26,910 nt of DNA from an uncultured Oscillibacter sp. (GTDB lineage: Bacteria > Bacillota > Clostridia > Oscillospirales > Oscillospiraceae). The position numbers and the translations under genes are program-made. Shown one piece after another: positions 1-7,655 of the stretch (its first letter is position 1; every line of letters starts with the position of its first letter). The notes below the pieces were generated by a model. That model saw nothing but the letters and a program-made list of their open reading frames with translations, was not told where the DNA came from and did no database searches. The DNA lies in contig CAJUJW010000033.1 of NCBI GenBank assembly GCA_910586735.1, forward strand, positions 1 to 26,910. Direction: 5' to 3'.

Positions 1-2
1 AC

Positions 3-2717
3 AACCACCCCACGGAGATTGAGCCCTTCGGCGGCGCGGCCACCTGCATCGGCGGCTGCATCCGGGACCCCCTGTCCGGCCGGGCCTACGTTCACCAGGC
101 CATGCGCCTCACCGGCTGCGGCGACCCCAGGACGCCCCTGGAAAAGACTCTGCCCGGCAAGCTGCCCCAGCGGAAGCTCTGCCAGACGGCGGCGGCGGGC
201 TACTCCTCCTACGGCAACCAGATCGGCCTGGCCACCGGCCACGTGGCGGAGGTCTACCACCCCGGCTACGTGGCCAAGCACCTGGAGGTGGGCGCGGTGG
301 TGGGCGCGGCCCCGGCGGAGAATGTCCGCCGGGAGCGTCCCGCCCCCGGCGACGTGGTCATCCTCCTGGGAGGCCGCACGGGCCGGGACGGCATCGGCGG
401 GGCCACGGGCTCCAGCAAGAGCCACAATGCCAAATCCCTTCAAACCATGGCCTCCGAGGTCCAGAAGGGCAACGCCCCGGAGGAGCGGAAGCTTCAGCGC
501 CTCTTCCGGGACGGGGAGGTCACCCGCCTCATCAAGCGCTGCAACGACTTCGGCGCGGGGGGCGTCTCCGTGGCTATCGGCGAGCTGGCGGACGGCCTGA
601 CCATCGACCTGGACGCCGTGCGGAAGAAATACGACGGCCTGGACGGCACGGAGCTTGCCATCTCCGAGAGCCAGGAGCGCATGGCGGTGGTGGTGTCCCC
701 CGAGGATGCGGAAGCCTTCATTGCCGCCGCCAGGGCGGAAAACCTGGAGGCTTACCAGGTAGCCGTGGTGACGGCGGAGCCCCGCATGGTCATGCACTGG
801 CAAGGGGAAACCATTGTCAGCCTGAGCCGGGAGTTCCTGAACTCCAACGGCGCGGTGAAGCACGCCAAGGTCTCCGTCCCGGAAATTCAGCGCCATCTGC
901 TCACCGGCGATCCAGGAAGCCTCCGGGAAACGGCCTCCAGCCTGCAATGCGCCTCCCGCCGGGGGCTGGTGGAGCGGTTCGACTCCACCATCGGCGCGGG
1001 CAGCGTCACCATGCCCTTCGGCGGGAAAACCCAGCGCACCCCCGCCCAGTCCATGGCCGCGCTCCTGCCGGTACTGCCGGGCCAGGAGACGGAACAGGCC
1101 AGCGTCATGGCCTGGGGCTTCGACCCGGAGATCATGAGCGAGGACCCCTACATGGGGGCCTATAGCAGCGTGGCGATCTCCCTGGCCAAGCTGGCTGCCT
1201 CCGGCGCGGACTACAAGGCCGCCTACCTGACCTTACAGGAATACTTTGAAAAACTGCGGACGGACCCGGCCCGCTGGGGCAAGCCCTTTATGGCCCTCCT
1301 GGGGGCCATGGAGGCCCAGATGGACTTCGGCGCGGCGGCCATCGGCGGCAAGGACTCCATGTCCGGCTCCTTCCTGGACCTGGACGTTCCCCCCACGCTG
1401 ATTTCCTTTGCTATCGCCCCCATTCAGGCGGGAGAGGTGATTACCCCGGAGTTCAAAGAGGCAGGACACCCGGTGTACTGCTTTGACGGCGGCAACGCGG
1501 AAAACCTGAAAGCCGCCTGGGCGGCATTCCATGAACTGGGCCACAGCGGCAAGGTAACCGCCGCCTGGGCCGTGGAGCACAGCATGGCGGAGGCGGTCAT
1601 GAATATGTCCTTCGGCAACCGGATCGGTTTTGCCGCCGACGCCGCCGTCCCCCACCGCTGGTACGGCCTGAACCGGGGGACCATCGTGGCGGAGCTGGCG
1701 GAGGAGATCGACCTCCCCTGCGCCAAGCGCATCGGCGTCACCACAGCCGAACCGGTAATTTCCATCGGCGAGGACTCCGCCCCCATTGACGAACTCCTGT
1801 CCCTGAACGAGTCCGTCCTGGCCGACGTGTACCCCACCCAGGCCCCCGCCCCCGGCGAGGCCCCGGTCCTGGACTGCCCGGCCTTCACCCGCCCGGCCCC
1901 CAAGGCGGGCGCGGCGAAACCCAGGGTCCTGATTCCCGTCTTCCCAGGCACCAACTGCGAATACGACAGCGCCCGGGCCGCCCAGAGGGCGGGCCTGGAG
2001 ACGGAGATTTTCGTCATCAACAACCAGTCCGCCCAGGGCGTGGCGGACTCCGCCGCCGCCTTTGCCCGGAAGCTCCGGGAGAGCCAGATTCTCTTCCTCC
2101 CCGGCGGCTTCTCCGGCGGCGACGAGCCCGACGGCTCCGGCAAGTTCATCACGGCCTTTCTCCGGGGTCCGGAAACCTCCGAGGCGGTGATGGATCTGCT
2201 GAAAAACCGGGACGGCCTGGCTCTTGGCATCTGCAACGGCTTCCAGGCCCTGGTGAAGCTGGGGCTGGTCCCCTGCGGCGAGATTGTGGACTGCGGCGAG
2301 GACAGCCCCACCCTGAGCTTCAACGTTATCGGGCGGCACCAGTCCAAAATCGTCAGCACCCGCATCGTCTCCAACAAGTCCCCCTGGCTGGCCCGTGTGA
2401 AGCCCGGCGAGGTCTACGCCGTGCCCATTTCCCACGGCGAGGGCCGCTTCCTCTGTCCGCCGGACCTGCTGAAACAGCTGGCGGAGGGCGGCCAGATCGC
2501 CACCCAGTACGCGGACCTCTCGGGCCTGCCCACCATGAACCCGGATTTCAACCCCAACGGTTCCGCCTGGGCCGTGGAGGGCATCACGTCTCCCGACGGG
2601 CGGGTCTTCGGCAAAATGGGCCACGCAGAGCGGATCGGCCCCGGCCTCTATCGGAACGTCCCCGGCGACTACGACCTCCATCTCTTCGAGGCCGCGAAAG
2701 ATTATTTCAGCCTCTGA
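3..2717 (+). CDS. purL: Phosphoribosylformylglycinamidine synthase (single-chain PurL), 5'-truncated
   Basis: It makes FGAM from FGAR, ATP and glutamine in the fourth step of de novo purine synthesis, in the cytoplasm. The reading frame is open from base 3 and begins inside the conserved motif NHPTEIEPFGGAAT, so the gene starts outside the window. The 904 residues present cover the synthase core and a C-terminal glutamine amidotransferase domain that starts near RVLIPVFPGTNCEYDSARA. The amidotransferase nucleophile is the Cys of GICNGFQ (codon 2232-2234). Its His-Glu partners lie in SHGEGRF (2433-2441). This is the large fused form used by many Clostridia, not the small PurL plus PurQ/PurS of Bacillus; roughly the first quarter is missing. 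No terminator is visible after the stop. The IMP dehydrogenase gene, another purine gene, follows after 69 bp but has its own promoter. Confidence 0.97.
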   Translation, partial: NHPTEIEPFGGAATCIGGCIRDPLSGRAYVHQAMRLTGCGDPRTPLEKTLPGKLPQRKLCQTAAAGYSSYGNQIGLATGHVAEVYHPGYVAKHLEVGAVVGAAPAENVRRERPAPGDVVILLGGRTGRDGIGGATGSSKSHNAKSLQTMASEVQKGNAPEERKLQRLFRDGEVTRLIKRCNDFGAGGVSVAIGELADGLTIDLDAVRKKYDGLDGTELAISESQERMAVVVSPEDAEAFIAAARAENLEAYQVAVVTAEPRMVMHWQGETIVSLSREFLNSNGAVKHAKVSVPEIQRHLLTGDPGSLRETASSLQCASRRGLVERFDSTIGAGSVTMPFGGKTQRTPAQSMAALLPVLPGQETEQASVMAWGFDPEIMSEDPYMGAYSSVAISLAKLAASGADYKAAYLTLQEYFEKLRTDPARWGKPFMALLGAMEAQMDFGAAAIGGKDSMSGSFLDLDVPPTLISFAIAPIQAGEVITPEFKEAGHPVYCFDGGNAENLKAAWAAFHELGHSGKVTAAWAVEHSMAEAVMNMSFGNRIGFAADAAVPHRWYGLNRGTIVAELAEEIDLPCAKRIGVTTAEPVISIGEDSAPIDELLSLNESVLADVYPTQAPAPGEAPVLDCPAFTRPAPKAGAAKPRVLIPVFPGTNCEYDSARAAQRAGLETEIFVINNQSAQGVADSAAAFARKLRESQILFLPGGFSGGDEPDGSGKFITAFLRGPETSEAVMDLLKNRDGLALGICNGFQALVKLGLVPCGEIVDCGEDSPTLSFNVIGRHQSKIVSTRIVSNKSPWLARVKPGEVYAVPISHGEGRFLCPPDLLKQLAEGGQIATQYADLSGLPTMNPDFNPNGSAWAVEGITSPDGRVFGKMGHAERIGPGLYRNVPGDYDLHLFEAAKDYFSL

Positions 2718-2725
2718 AACAGGGC

Positions 2726-2754
2726 TTGACAAACGTCCCCGCGTCGTGTATACT
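2726..2754 (+). promoter_or_regulatory. Sigma-A promoter of the IMP dehydrogenase gene
   Basis: A perfect -35 TTGACA (2726-2731) is followed after 17 bp by -10 TATACT (2749-2754). It begins 9 bp after the purL stop. Transcription would start near 2761, giving a leader of about 26 nt, too short for a purine riboswitch. The downstream gene can therefore be expressed apart from purL. Confidence 0.85.
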
Positions 2755-2786
2755 GCCTAAAATTTATAGAAATGAGGTGTCGTCCC

Positions 2787-4298
2787 ATGGCTTACTTTTT
2801 CTCCGAGCCCTCCCGCACATTCAGCGAATATCTGCTGGTCCCCGGCTACTCCTCCGCCGAGTGCGTCCCCGCCAACGTAACCCTAAAAACCCCGGTGGTG
2901 AAGTTCAAACGCGGCGAGGAGTGCCCCCTGACCATGAACGTGCCCATGGTCTCCGCCGTCATGCAGGCGGTCTCCGGCGAGCAGATGGGCATCGGCCTTG
3001 CCAAGGAGGGCGGCATCGCCTTCATCTTCGTCTCCCAGCCCATCGACCAGCAGGCCGACATGGTCCGCCGGGTGAAGAACTACAAGGCGGGCTTTGTCAC
3101 CAGCGATTCCAATCTGCGGATCGGGGACACCCTGGCGGACGTGCTGGCCCTGAAAGAGCGCTCCGGCCACTCCACCATGGCCGTCACCGACGACGGCACC
3201 GGCACGGGCAGGCTTTTAGGCCTCGTCACCAGCCGGGACTACCGGGTCAGCCGCCTGGACCCCGCCACCCCCGTCACGGACTTCATGACCCCCTTCGACA
3301 AGCTGATCTACGCCCCGGAGGGCACCAGCCTCAAGGAGGCCAACGACATCATCTGGGACCGGAAGCTTAACGCCCTGCCCATCGTCTCTCCGGACGGGCA
3401 TCTGGTCAGCTTCGTCTTCCGCAAAGACTACGACTCCCACAAGGGCAACCCCCTGGAGCTGCTGGACGGCCAGAAGCGCTATGTGGTGGGCGCGGGCATC
3501 AACACCCGGGACTACGCGGAGCGGGTCCCCGCCCTGGTGGACGCCGGGGTGGACGTGCTGGTCATCGATTCCTCCGAGGGCTACTCCGAGTGGCAGCTTC
3601 GCACCCTGCAATGGATTCGGGAGCGCTACGGCGACACGGTAAAAGTGGGCGCGGGCAACGTGGTGGACGGCGAGGGCTTCCGCTTCCTGGCGGACGCCGG
3701 GGCGGACTTCGTGAAAATCGGCATCGGCGGCGGCTCCATCTGCATCACCCGGGAGACCAAGGGCATCGGCCGGGGCCAGGCCACGGCGGTCATCGACGTG
3801 GCGGCGGCGCGGGACAGGCATTTTGAGGAAACCGGCGTTTACGTCCCCATCTGCGCCGACGGCGGCATCGTCCAGGACTACCACATCACCCTGGCCCTGG
3901 CCATGGGCGCGGACTTCTGCATGCTGGGCCGGTACTTCTCCCGGTTCGACGAGAGCCCCACCAGCAAAATCCTCATTGGCGGCAGCTATATGAAGGAGTA
4001 CTGGGGCGAGGGCAGCGCCCGGGCCCGGAACTGGCAGCGCTACGACCTGGGCGGCGCGGCGAAGCTCTCCTTTGAGGAGGGCGTGGACTCCTACGTCCCC
4101 TACGCCGGAGCCCTGGCGGACGGCATGGCCACCACCCTGGCAAAGATCCGCTCCACCATGTGCAACTGCGGCGCGCTGACCATCCCAGAGCTCCGGGACA
4201 AGGCCAAGCTGACCCTGGTGAGCTCCGTCTCCATCGTGGAGGGCGGGGCCCACGACGTGCTCTTGAAAGACTCCGCCGGGGCCGTGGGAAGGAACTAA
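2787..4298 (+). CDS. guaB: IMP dehydrogenase, Tritrichomonas-like clade
   Basis: It oxidises IMP to XMP with NAD+, the committed step to GMP. The protein has a TIM barrel with a CBS-pair insert at about residues 95-220. The active-site loop reads GGGSICITRE, with the catalytic Cys at residue 319 (codon 3741-3743). The mobile flap has Arg418-Tyr419 in RNWQRYDLGG. A start at 2787, 7 nt after GAGGTG (2774-2779), gives 503 residues; the ATG at 2772 overlaps that ribosome site and is less likely. From memory, both the length and the numbering (Cys319, Arg418, Tyr419) match the Tritrichomonas foetus enzyme, and long stretches such as the flap and the C-terminal STMCNCGALTIP look nearly the same. 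It is thus not the usual Bacillus-type GuaB, whose loop is GPGSICTT. Function is confident; clade is from recall. Confidence 0.95.
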   Translation: MAYFFSEPSRTFSEYLLVPGYSSAECVPANVTLKTPVVKFKRGEECPLTMNVPMVSAVMQAVSGEQMGIGLAKEGGIAFIFVSQPIDQQADMVRRVKNYKAGFVTSDSNLRIGDTLADVLALKERSGHSTMAVTDDGTGTGRLLGLVTSRDYRVSRLDPATPVTDFMTPFDKLIYAPEGTSLKEANDIIWDRKLNALPIVSPDGHLVSFVFRKDYDSHKGNPLELLDGQKRYVVGAGINTRDYAERVPALVDAGVDVLVIDSSEGYSEWQLRTLQWIRERYGDTVKVGAGNVVDGEGFRFLADAGADFVKIGIGGGSICITRETKGIGRGQATAVIDVAAARDRHFEETGVYVPICADGGIVQDYHITLALAMGADFCMLGRYFSRFDESPTSKILIGGSYMKEYWGEGSARARNWQRYDLGGAAKLSFEEGVDSYVPYAGALADGMATTLAKIRSTMCNCGALTIPELRDKAKLTLVSSVSIVEGGAHDVLLKDSAGAVGRN

Positions 4299-4340
4299 AA
4301 AAGCCCCCTGCCGCTGGGGAAAATCCCTTAAGAAAGTTAA

Positions 4341-4382
4341 CGCCCGCTGAAAAGTAGTTGCTTTTCGGCGGGTGTTTTTTTA
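4341..4382 (+). terminator. Intrinsic terminator upstream of the NUDIX gene
   Basis: The arms CGCCCGCTGAAAAG (4341-4354) and CTTTTCGGCGGGTG (4361-4374) pair with one or two G-U or mismatched positions around a 6-nt loop, followed by a run of T (4375-4381). It would stop transcripts coming from the IMPDH gene. Its 3' half overlaps the promoter of the next gene. Confidence 0.8.
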
Positions 4383-4386
4383 TAAT
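4358..4386 (+). promoter_or_regulatory. Candidate promoter of the NUDIX gene, embedded in the terminator
   Basis: -35-like TTGCTT (4358-4363) lies in the loop and 3' arm of the terminator hairpin. After 17 bp comes a consensus -10 TATAAT (4381-4386) at the end of the T-run. Transcription would start near 4393, about 36 nt before the ATG. Confidence 0.6.
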
Positions 4387-4428
4387 GAACTCACTGACAA
4401 ACCAGACCATGCAATTATGGAGGCCGCC

Positions 4429-4950
4429 ATGAGACTGTTGTTTGAAATGGACGAAAAGAACTACGATAAATGTACCCATTCGTTTGTTCGCAACTCTGCC
4501 AGAAGCATTATTATCAAAGGCAAAAAGGTAGCAATGATTTATAGTGCTAAGTATGACTACTATAAATTTCCGGGCGGTGGAATTGAGGATCACGAAAATC
4601 CCGTGGACGCGATGATCCGGGAAACCCGTGAAGAATCGGGGTTAGTCGTTCTGCCCGATACCATTAAAGAATACGGATATGTGCATCGGATTCAAAGAAG
4701 CGACCAGGACGAGGCAGAATGTTTTATTCAGGATAACTATTACTATCTTTGTGAAAAAGCGGATGAGTCCGTTTCCCAAGAGCTTGACGACTATGAGGCG
4801 GAAGAAACCTATACTTTAGAGTATGTTGAGCCAGATGTTGCGATCAGGAAAAATCGCCATGTAGTACAAAGCCCATATAATCCAATCATGTTTGAACGCG
4901 AGGCCCGTGTGCTTGAATTGCTGATCGCAGAGGGGCTTTTTGAACGATGA
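4429..4950 (+). CDS. NUDIX hydrolase (substrate unknown)
   Basis: This 173-residue protein belongs to the NUDIX pyrophosphohydrolases, which cleave nucleoside diphosphates linked to another moiety. The Nudix box is complete at residues 50-72: Gly50, Glu56, then RETREESGL (64-72), which supplies the Mg-binding glutamates. A start at 4429 is preferred because GGAGG (4419-4423) lies 5 nt before it; the frame is open further upstream to a GTG at 4372, but that codon is inside the terminator. The gene is visibly richer in A and T than its neighbours and uses AGA, ATA and TTA codons that they avoid, suggesting recent transfer. It stands alone between convergent genes and is bounded by terminators on both sides. 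Substrate cannot be told from sequence: dNTP cleaning, ADP-ribose and others are all possible. Confidence 0.9.
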   Translation: MRLLFEMDEKNYDKCTHSFVRNSARSIIIKGKKVAMIYSAKYDYYKFPGGGIEDHENPVDAMIRETREESGLVVLPDTIKEYGYVHRIQRSDQDEAECFIQDNYYYLCEKADESVSQELDDYEAEETYTLEYVEPDVAIRKNRHVVQSPYNPIMFEREARVLELLIAEGLFER

Positions 4951-5015
4951 AACAGAGATTTATCGCTCACCCCACTATAACATTTTCCCCAAAAGTGTCA
5001 TGGGGGTTACATAGT

Positions 5016-5057
5016 ATAAAAAGGGCGCGGCAAACCATTATGGTCTGCCGCGCCTTA
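5016..5057 (-). terminator. Bidirectional hairpin between the NUDIX gene and cysS
   Basis: GGGCGCGGCAAACC (5023-5036) pairs with GGTCTGCCGCGCC (5042-5054) around ATTAT, with one mismatch. Read on the minus strand the hairpin is followed by CCCTTTTTATAC, a proper T-tract, so it best terminates the cysE-cysS operon. Read on the plus strand the tail is weak. Confidence 0.75.
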
Positions 5058-5104
5058 ACTTCTTTATGAGATCCTACCGTTGGCAGGGGGCTTTTCTTAT
5101 TTAA

Positions 5105-6547
5105 TCAGATTCTCTTCCAGGAGGCCCCGCCCTTCACGTCGGTGACCTCAATGCCCTGGGCTTTCAGCTCGTCCCGGATGCGGTCCGCCTCGGCAAAGTT
5201 CTTCGCCTTCTTGGCCTCATAGCGGGCCAGCACCTTGGCGTCAATCTCCGGGTCTCCCTCTCCGGTGATCACATAGTCCCCGCCGCCGGTCTGGACCGCC
5301 TGGGCCGCCTTCTCCCGGAGGGCCGCCGCCTTCTCCAGCAGGCTCATGGACAGCACCTTGTCGAACTCCCCGATGACGGCCAGCTTGGTGGCGTCGTTGG
5401 TCTTGGCTTTCAGAGCGTCGAAGACCGCCGTCACCGCCATGGAGGTATTCAGGTCGTTCCCCACCTGCTGGAGGAACTTCTCCCGGTACTCGCCGAACAC
5501 CGCCTGGTCCACGTCCCCCTCGGGCTTCAGCGCCGCGACGCGGTTCAGCAGCTTCGTATAGGCCGCCGCAGCGTTGTCCAGGTTCTCCCAGGAGAACACC
5601 AGGGTCTTCCGGTAGTGGCTCTGGAGGCAGAACCAGCGGTAGGCCAGGGGGTCATACCCCTTCTCCTCCAGCAAAGAGACGGTCAAAAACTCCCCCTTGG
5701 ACTTGGACATCTTCCCCGCCGGGTCGTTCAGGTGGTGGACATGGAACCACTGGGGGCACCAGGGATGGCCCAGGTAGCTTTCGGACTGGGCAATCTCGTT
5801 GGTGTGGTGGGGGAAGGCGTTGTCCACGCCGCCGCAGTGGAGGTCCAGATACTCCCCGTTGTACTTCATGGAGATGCCGGAGCACTCAATGTGCCAGCCG
5901 GGGTAGCCCACGCCCCAGGGGGAGTCCCACTTGAGGGCCTGGTCCTCAAACTTGGACTTGGTAAACCAGAGGACGAAGTCGTTTTTGTTCCGCTTGTTGG
6001 AGTCCTCCTCCACGCCCTCCCGGACGCCCACGGCCAGGTCCTCCTCGTCGTGGTCGTTGAAAATGTAGTACCGTTTCAGCTTGGAGCTGTCGAAGTACAC
6101 GTTCCCCCCGGCCAGATAGGCGTAGCCGGTGTCCACCAGCCTGGAGATGATTTTGATATACTCGTCGATGCACCCCGTGGCGGGCTGGACCACGTCGGGG
6201 GTCTTGATGTTCAGCTTCCGGCAGTCGTCAAAGAAGGCGTCGGTGTAGAATTTGGCGATGTCCATGACGGACTTGTGCTCCCGCCGGGCCCCCTTGAGCA
6301 TCTTGTCCTCACCGGTGTCGCCGTCGGAGGAGAGGTGGCCCACGTCGGTGATGTTCATGACCCGCTTGACGTTGTATCCCTCATAGCGCAGATACTTCTC
6401 CAGCACGTCCTCCATGATATAGCTGCGGAGGTTCCCGATGTGGGCGAAGTGGTACACCGTCGGGCCGCAGGTATACATTTCCACCCGGCCTGGGGTGTGG
6501 GTTTTGAATTCTTCTTTCTTGTGGGTCGCGGAATTGTATAGATACAT
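5105..6547 (-). CDS. cysS: Cysteinyl-tRNA synthetase
   Basis: It charges tRNA-Cys with cysteine. This is a class I synthetase with the HIGH motif as HIGN (residues 36-39) and KMSKS at 279-283. The active-site zinc ligands are Cys27, Cys222, His247 and Glu251; their spacing matches the E. coli enzyme (Cys28, Cys209, His234, Glu238). The C-terminal helical domain carries the usual tail EADRIRDELKAQGIEVTD. The length, 480 residues, is normal. I chose the ATG at 6547 because AGGAGG (about 6557-6562) precedes it by about 9 nt; the in-frame ATG at 6565 overlaps that site. It is the last gene of a T-box-led operon, 20 bp after the VOC gene, so cysteine synthesis and tRNA charging are controlled together. 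Confidence 0.97.
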   Translation of the reverse strand: MYLYNSATHKKEEFKTHTPGRVEMYTCGPTVYHFAHIGNLRSYIMEDVLEKYLRYEGYNVKRVMNITDVGHLSSDGDTGEDKMLKGARREHKSVMDIAKFYTDAFFDDCRKLNIKTPDVVQPATGCIDEYIKIISRLVDTGYAYLAGGNVYFDSSKLKRYYIFNDHDEEDLAVGVREGVEEDSNKRNKNDFVLWFTKSKFEDQALKWDSPWGVGYPGWHIECSGISMKYNGEYLDLHCGGVDNAFPHHTNEIAQSESYLGHPWCPQWFHVHHLNDPAGKMSKSKGEFLTVSLLEEKGYDPLAYRWFCLQSHYRKTLVFSWENLDNAAAAYTKLLNRVAALKPEGDVDQAVFGEYREKFLQQVGNDLNTSMAVTAVFDALKAKTNDATKLAVIGEFDKVLSMSLLEKAAALREKAAQAVQTGGGDYVITGEGDPEIDAKVLARYEAKKAKNFAEADRIRDELKAQGIEVTDVKGGASWKRI

Positions 6548-6567
6548 GGCGTCGTTCCTCCTCATGT

Positions 6568-6948
6568 TTATTCGTGCAGCTCCAGGGGCAGTCCGTCCGG
6601 GTCGCGGAAAAAGGTCATACGGCTCTCCGTATAGGGGTCCCGGCGGATGGGCTCACAGGGAATCCCCCGCGCCTCCAGCGCCCGGACCGCCTCGTCAATG
6701 TCCTCCACCCGGAAGGCCAGGTGGCGCAGGCCCTGGGCCTCGGGATAGCTGGGCCGGGGCGGCGCGCCGGGGATGGCGAAGATTTCCAGCTCGCTGTCCC
6801 CGAATTGGAGGTCCAGCTTCCAGTCCCCCCGGTCCTCCCGGAAGTTCTCCCGGAGGACGGGGAAGCCCAGTTTTTCCACATAGAACTCCCGGGCCCGCTG
6901 GTAGTCCGAGACGATGACGGCCACATGGTGCATCCGCTGAAACAGCAT
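6568..6948 (-). CDS. VOC-family (glyoxalase-like) metalloprotein
   Basis: The 126-residue protein is a single VOC unit pair (two beta-alpha-beta-beta-beta modules), similar to the small glyoxalase-I-like YaeR type. The four expected metal ligands are all present: His8, Glu55 (LEIF), His76 (LRHLAF) and Glu123 (PLELHE). The motif RDPDGLPLEL near the end is typical. Start 6948 is preceded by GGGGGAG. It lies 24 bp after cysE and 20 bp before cysS, so it is cotranscribed with both and shares the cysteine T-box. Family members detoxify 2-oxoaldehydes through thiol adducts or act as lyases/isomerases; the substrate here is unknown. A link to cysteine or another low-molecular-weight thiol is suggested only by the operon. 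Confidence 0.88.
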   Translation of the reverse strand: MLFQRMHHVAVIVSDYQRAREFYVEKLGFPVLRENFREDRGDWKLDLQFGDSELEIFAIPGAPPRPSYPEAQGLRHLAFRVEDIDEAVRALEARGIPCEPIRRDPYTESRMTFFRDPDGLPLELHE

Positions 6949-6972
6949 GGGCGCTCCCCCCTCTCACGCCCG

Positions 6973-7638
6973 TCAGGCGGGCTGTTTTCTCTTGGGTTTC
7001 TTTTCGTTCTCCAAAGTCCGCTCCAGCGCCTCCACCCGCTTGGCCAGGCGCTCCAGCTCCTCCCGGACGGGGTCCTGGACGTTGATCTGGTCCACGTCGT
7101 CGGCGTAGTACACCGGGCAGCCGTTCACCCGGGCGATGCGGGCGGGGACGCCCACGGCGGTGCAGCCCGGCGGAACCTCGCTGAGGACCACGGCCCCGGC
7201 GGCGATGCGGGCGTTGTCCCCCACCTTGAAGGGGCCCAGGACCCGGGCGCCGGAGCCCACCATCACGTTGTCCCCCAGGGTGGGGTGCCGCTTTCCCTGG
7301 TCCTTCCCGGTGCCCCCCAGGGTCACGCCCTGGTAGAGCAGGCAGTCGTCCCCGATTTCGGCGGTCTCGCCGATGACGATGCCCATGCCGTGGTCTATGA
7401 CCAGCCGGCGGCCAATCGTCGCGCCGGGGTGGATTTCAATGCCGGTCTTTTTCCGTACCCGCTGAGAAATCCAGCGGGCCAGGAAGTAGTGGCGGCGGAG
7501 GTACAGCCAGTGGGCAGCCCGGTGCCACAGCAGGGCGTGGACGCCGGGGTAGAGGAGGAAAATCTCCAGCTTGCTCCTGGCCGCCGGGTCCCGGCGCTGG
7601 TAGGCGGCCAGCAGGCCGCCGAGACGAGTCAAATACAT
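6973..7638 (-). CDS. cysE: Serine O-acetyltransferase
   Basis: It makes O-acetylserine from serine and acetyl-CoA, the first step of cysteine synthesis. The 221-residue chain has the N-terminal helical region and a left-handed beta-helix of hexapeptide repeats (for example IHPGATIGRRLVIDHGMG and IGDDCLLYQGVTLGG). The catalytic His is in IDHGMGIVIGET, and GGTGK is the conserved loop. It is the short form of Firmicutes and Cyanobacteria. After the beta-helix there is a charged, probably coiled tail (EELERLAKRVEALERTLENE) ending in a Lys/Arg-rich stretch. This replaces the short C-terminal peptide that often docks into CysK, whose usual terminal Ile is absent. The start at 7638 has AAGGAG 9 nt upstream. 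First gene of the operon, directly behind the T-box leader. Confidence 0.95.
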   Translation of the reverse strand: MYLTRLGGLLAAYQRRDPAARSKLEIFLLYPGVHALLWHRAAHWLYLRRHYFLARWISQRVRKKTGIEIHPGATIGRRLVIDHGMGIVIGETAEIGDDCLLYQGVTLGGTGKDQGKRHPTLGDNVMVGSGARVLGPFKVGDNARIAAGAVVLSEVPPGCTAVGVPARIARVNGCPVYYADDVDQINVQDPVREELERLAKRVEALERTLENEKKPKRKQPA

Positions 7639-7655
7639 TCCAGTTCACTCCTTGT

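Larger units (their letters stand above)
4299..5095. repeat. Perfect 14-bp inverted repeat flanking the NUDIX gene (split terminator or element ends)
   Basis: AAAAGCCCCCTGCC at 4299-4312, directly after the IMPDH stop, is exactly the reverse complement of GGCAGGGGGCTTTT at 5082-5095, just past the end of cysS. Brought together, the arms would form a bidirectional intrinsic terminator between two convergent genes, with A-tract and T-tract in place. A second, imperfect inverted pair lies inside: from 4330 (AAGAAAGTTAACGCCCGC) against the complement of about 5050-5066. The 769 bp between the arms hold an AT-rich gene with its own promoter and terminators. Insertion of a cassette into the terminator loop is my inference; the repeats themselves are directly visible. 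Confidence 0.65.

Noticed and set aside
1233..2732. Long minus-strand ORF opposite purL (and similar ones opposite the IMPDH gene, pyrG, the Dus gene and the atp-side genes)
   Set aside because: They are open because of the high-GC codon pattern of the real gene; the translations are rich in Gly, Ala, Arg and Val with no motif, and they lack ribosome sites.
2755..2786. Guanine/purine riboswitch before the IMPDH gene
   Set aside because: The leader is only about 26 nt, and no conserved purine-aptamer core is seen.
6548..6565. Earlier ATG of cysS (6565)
   Set aside because: It overlaps the AGGAGG that serves the ATG at 6547, and the added six residues are not part of the family.
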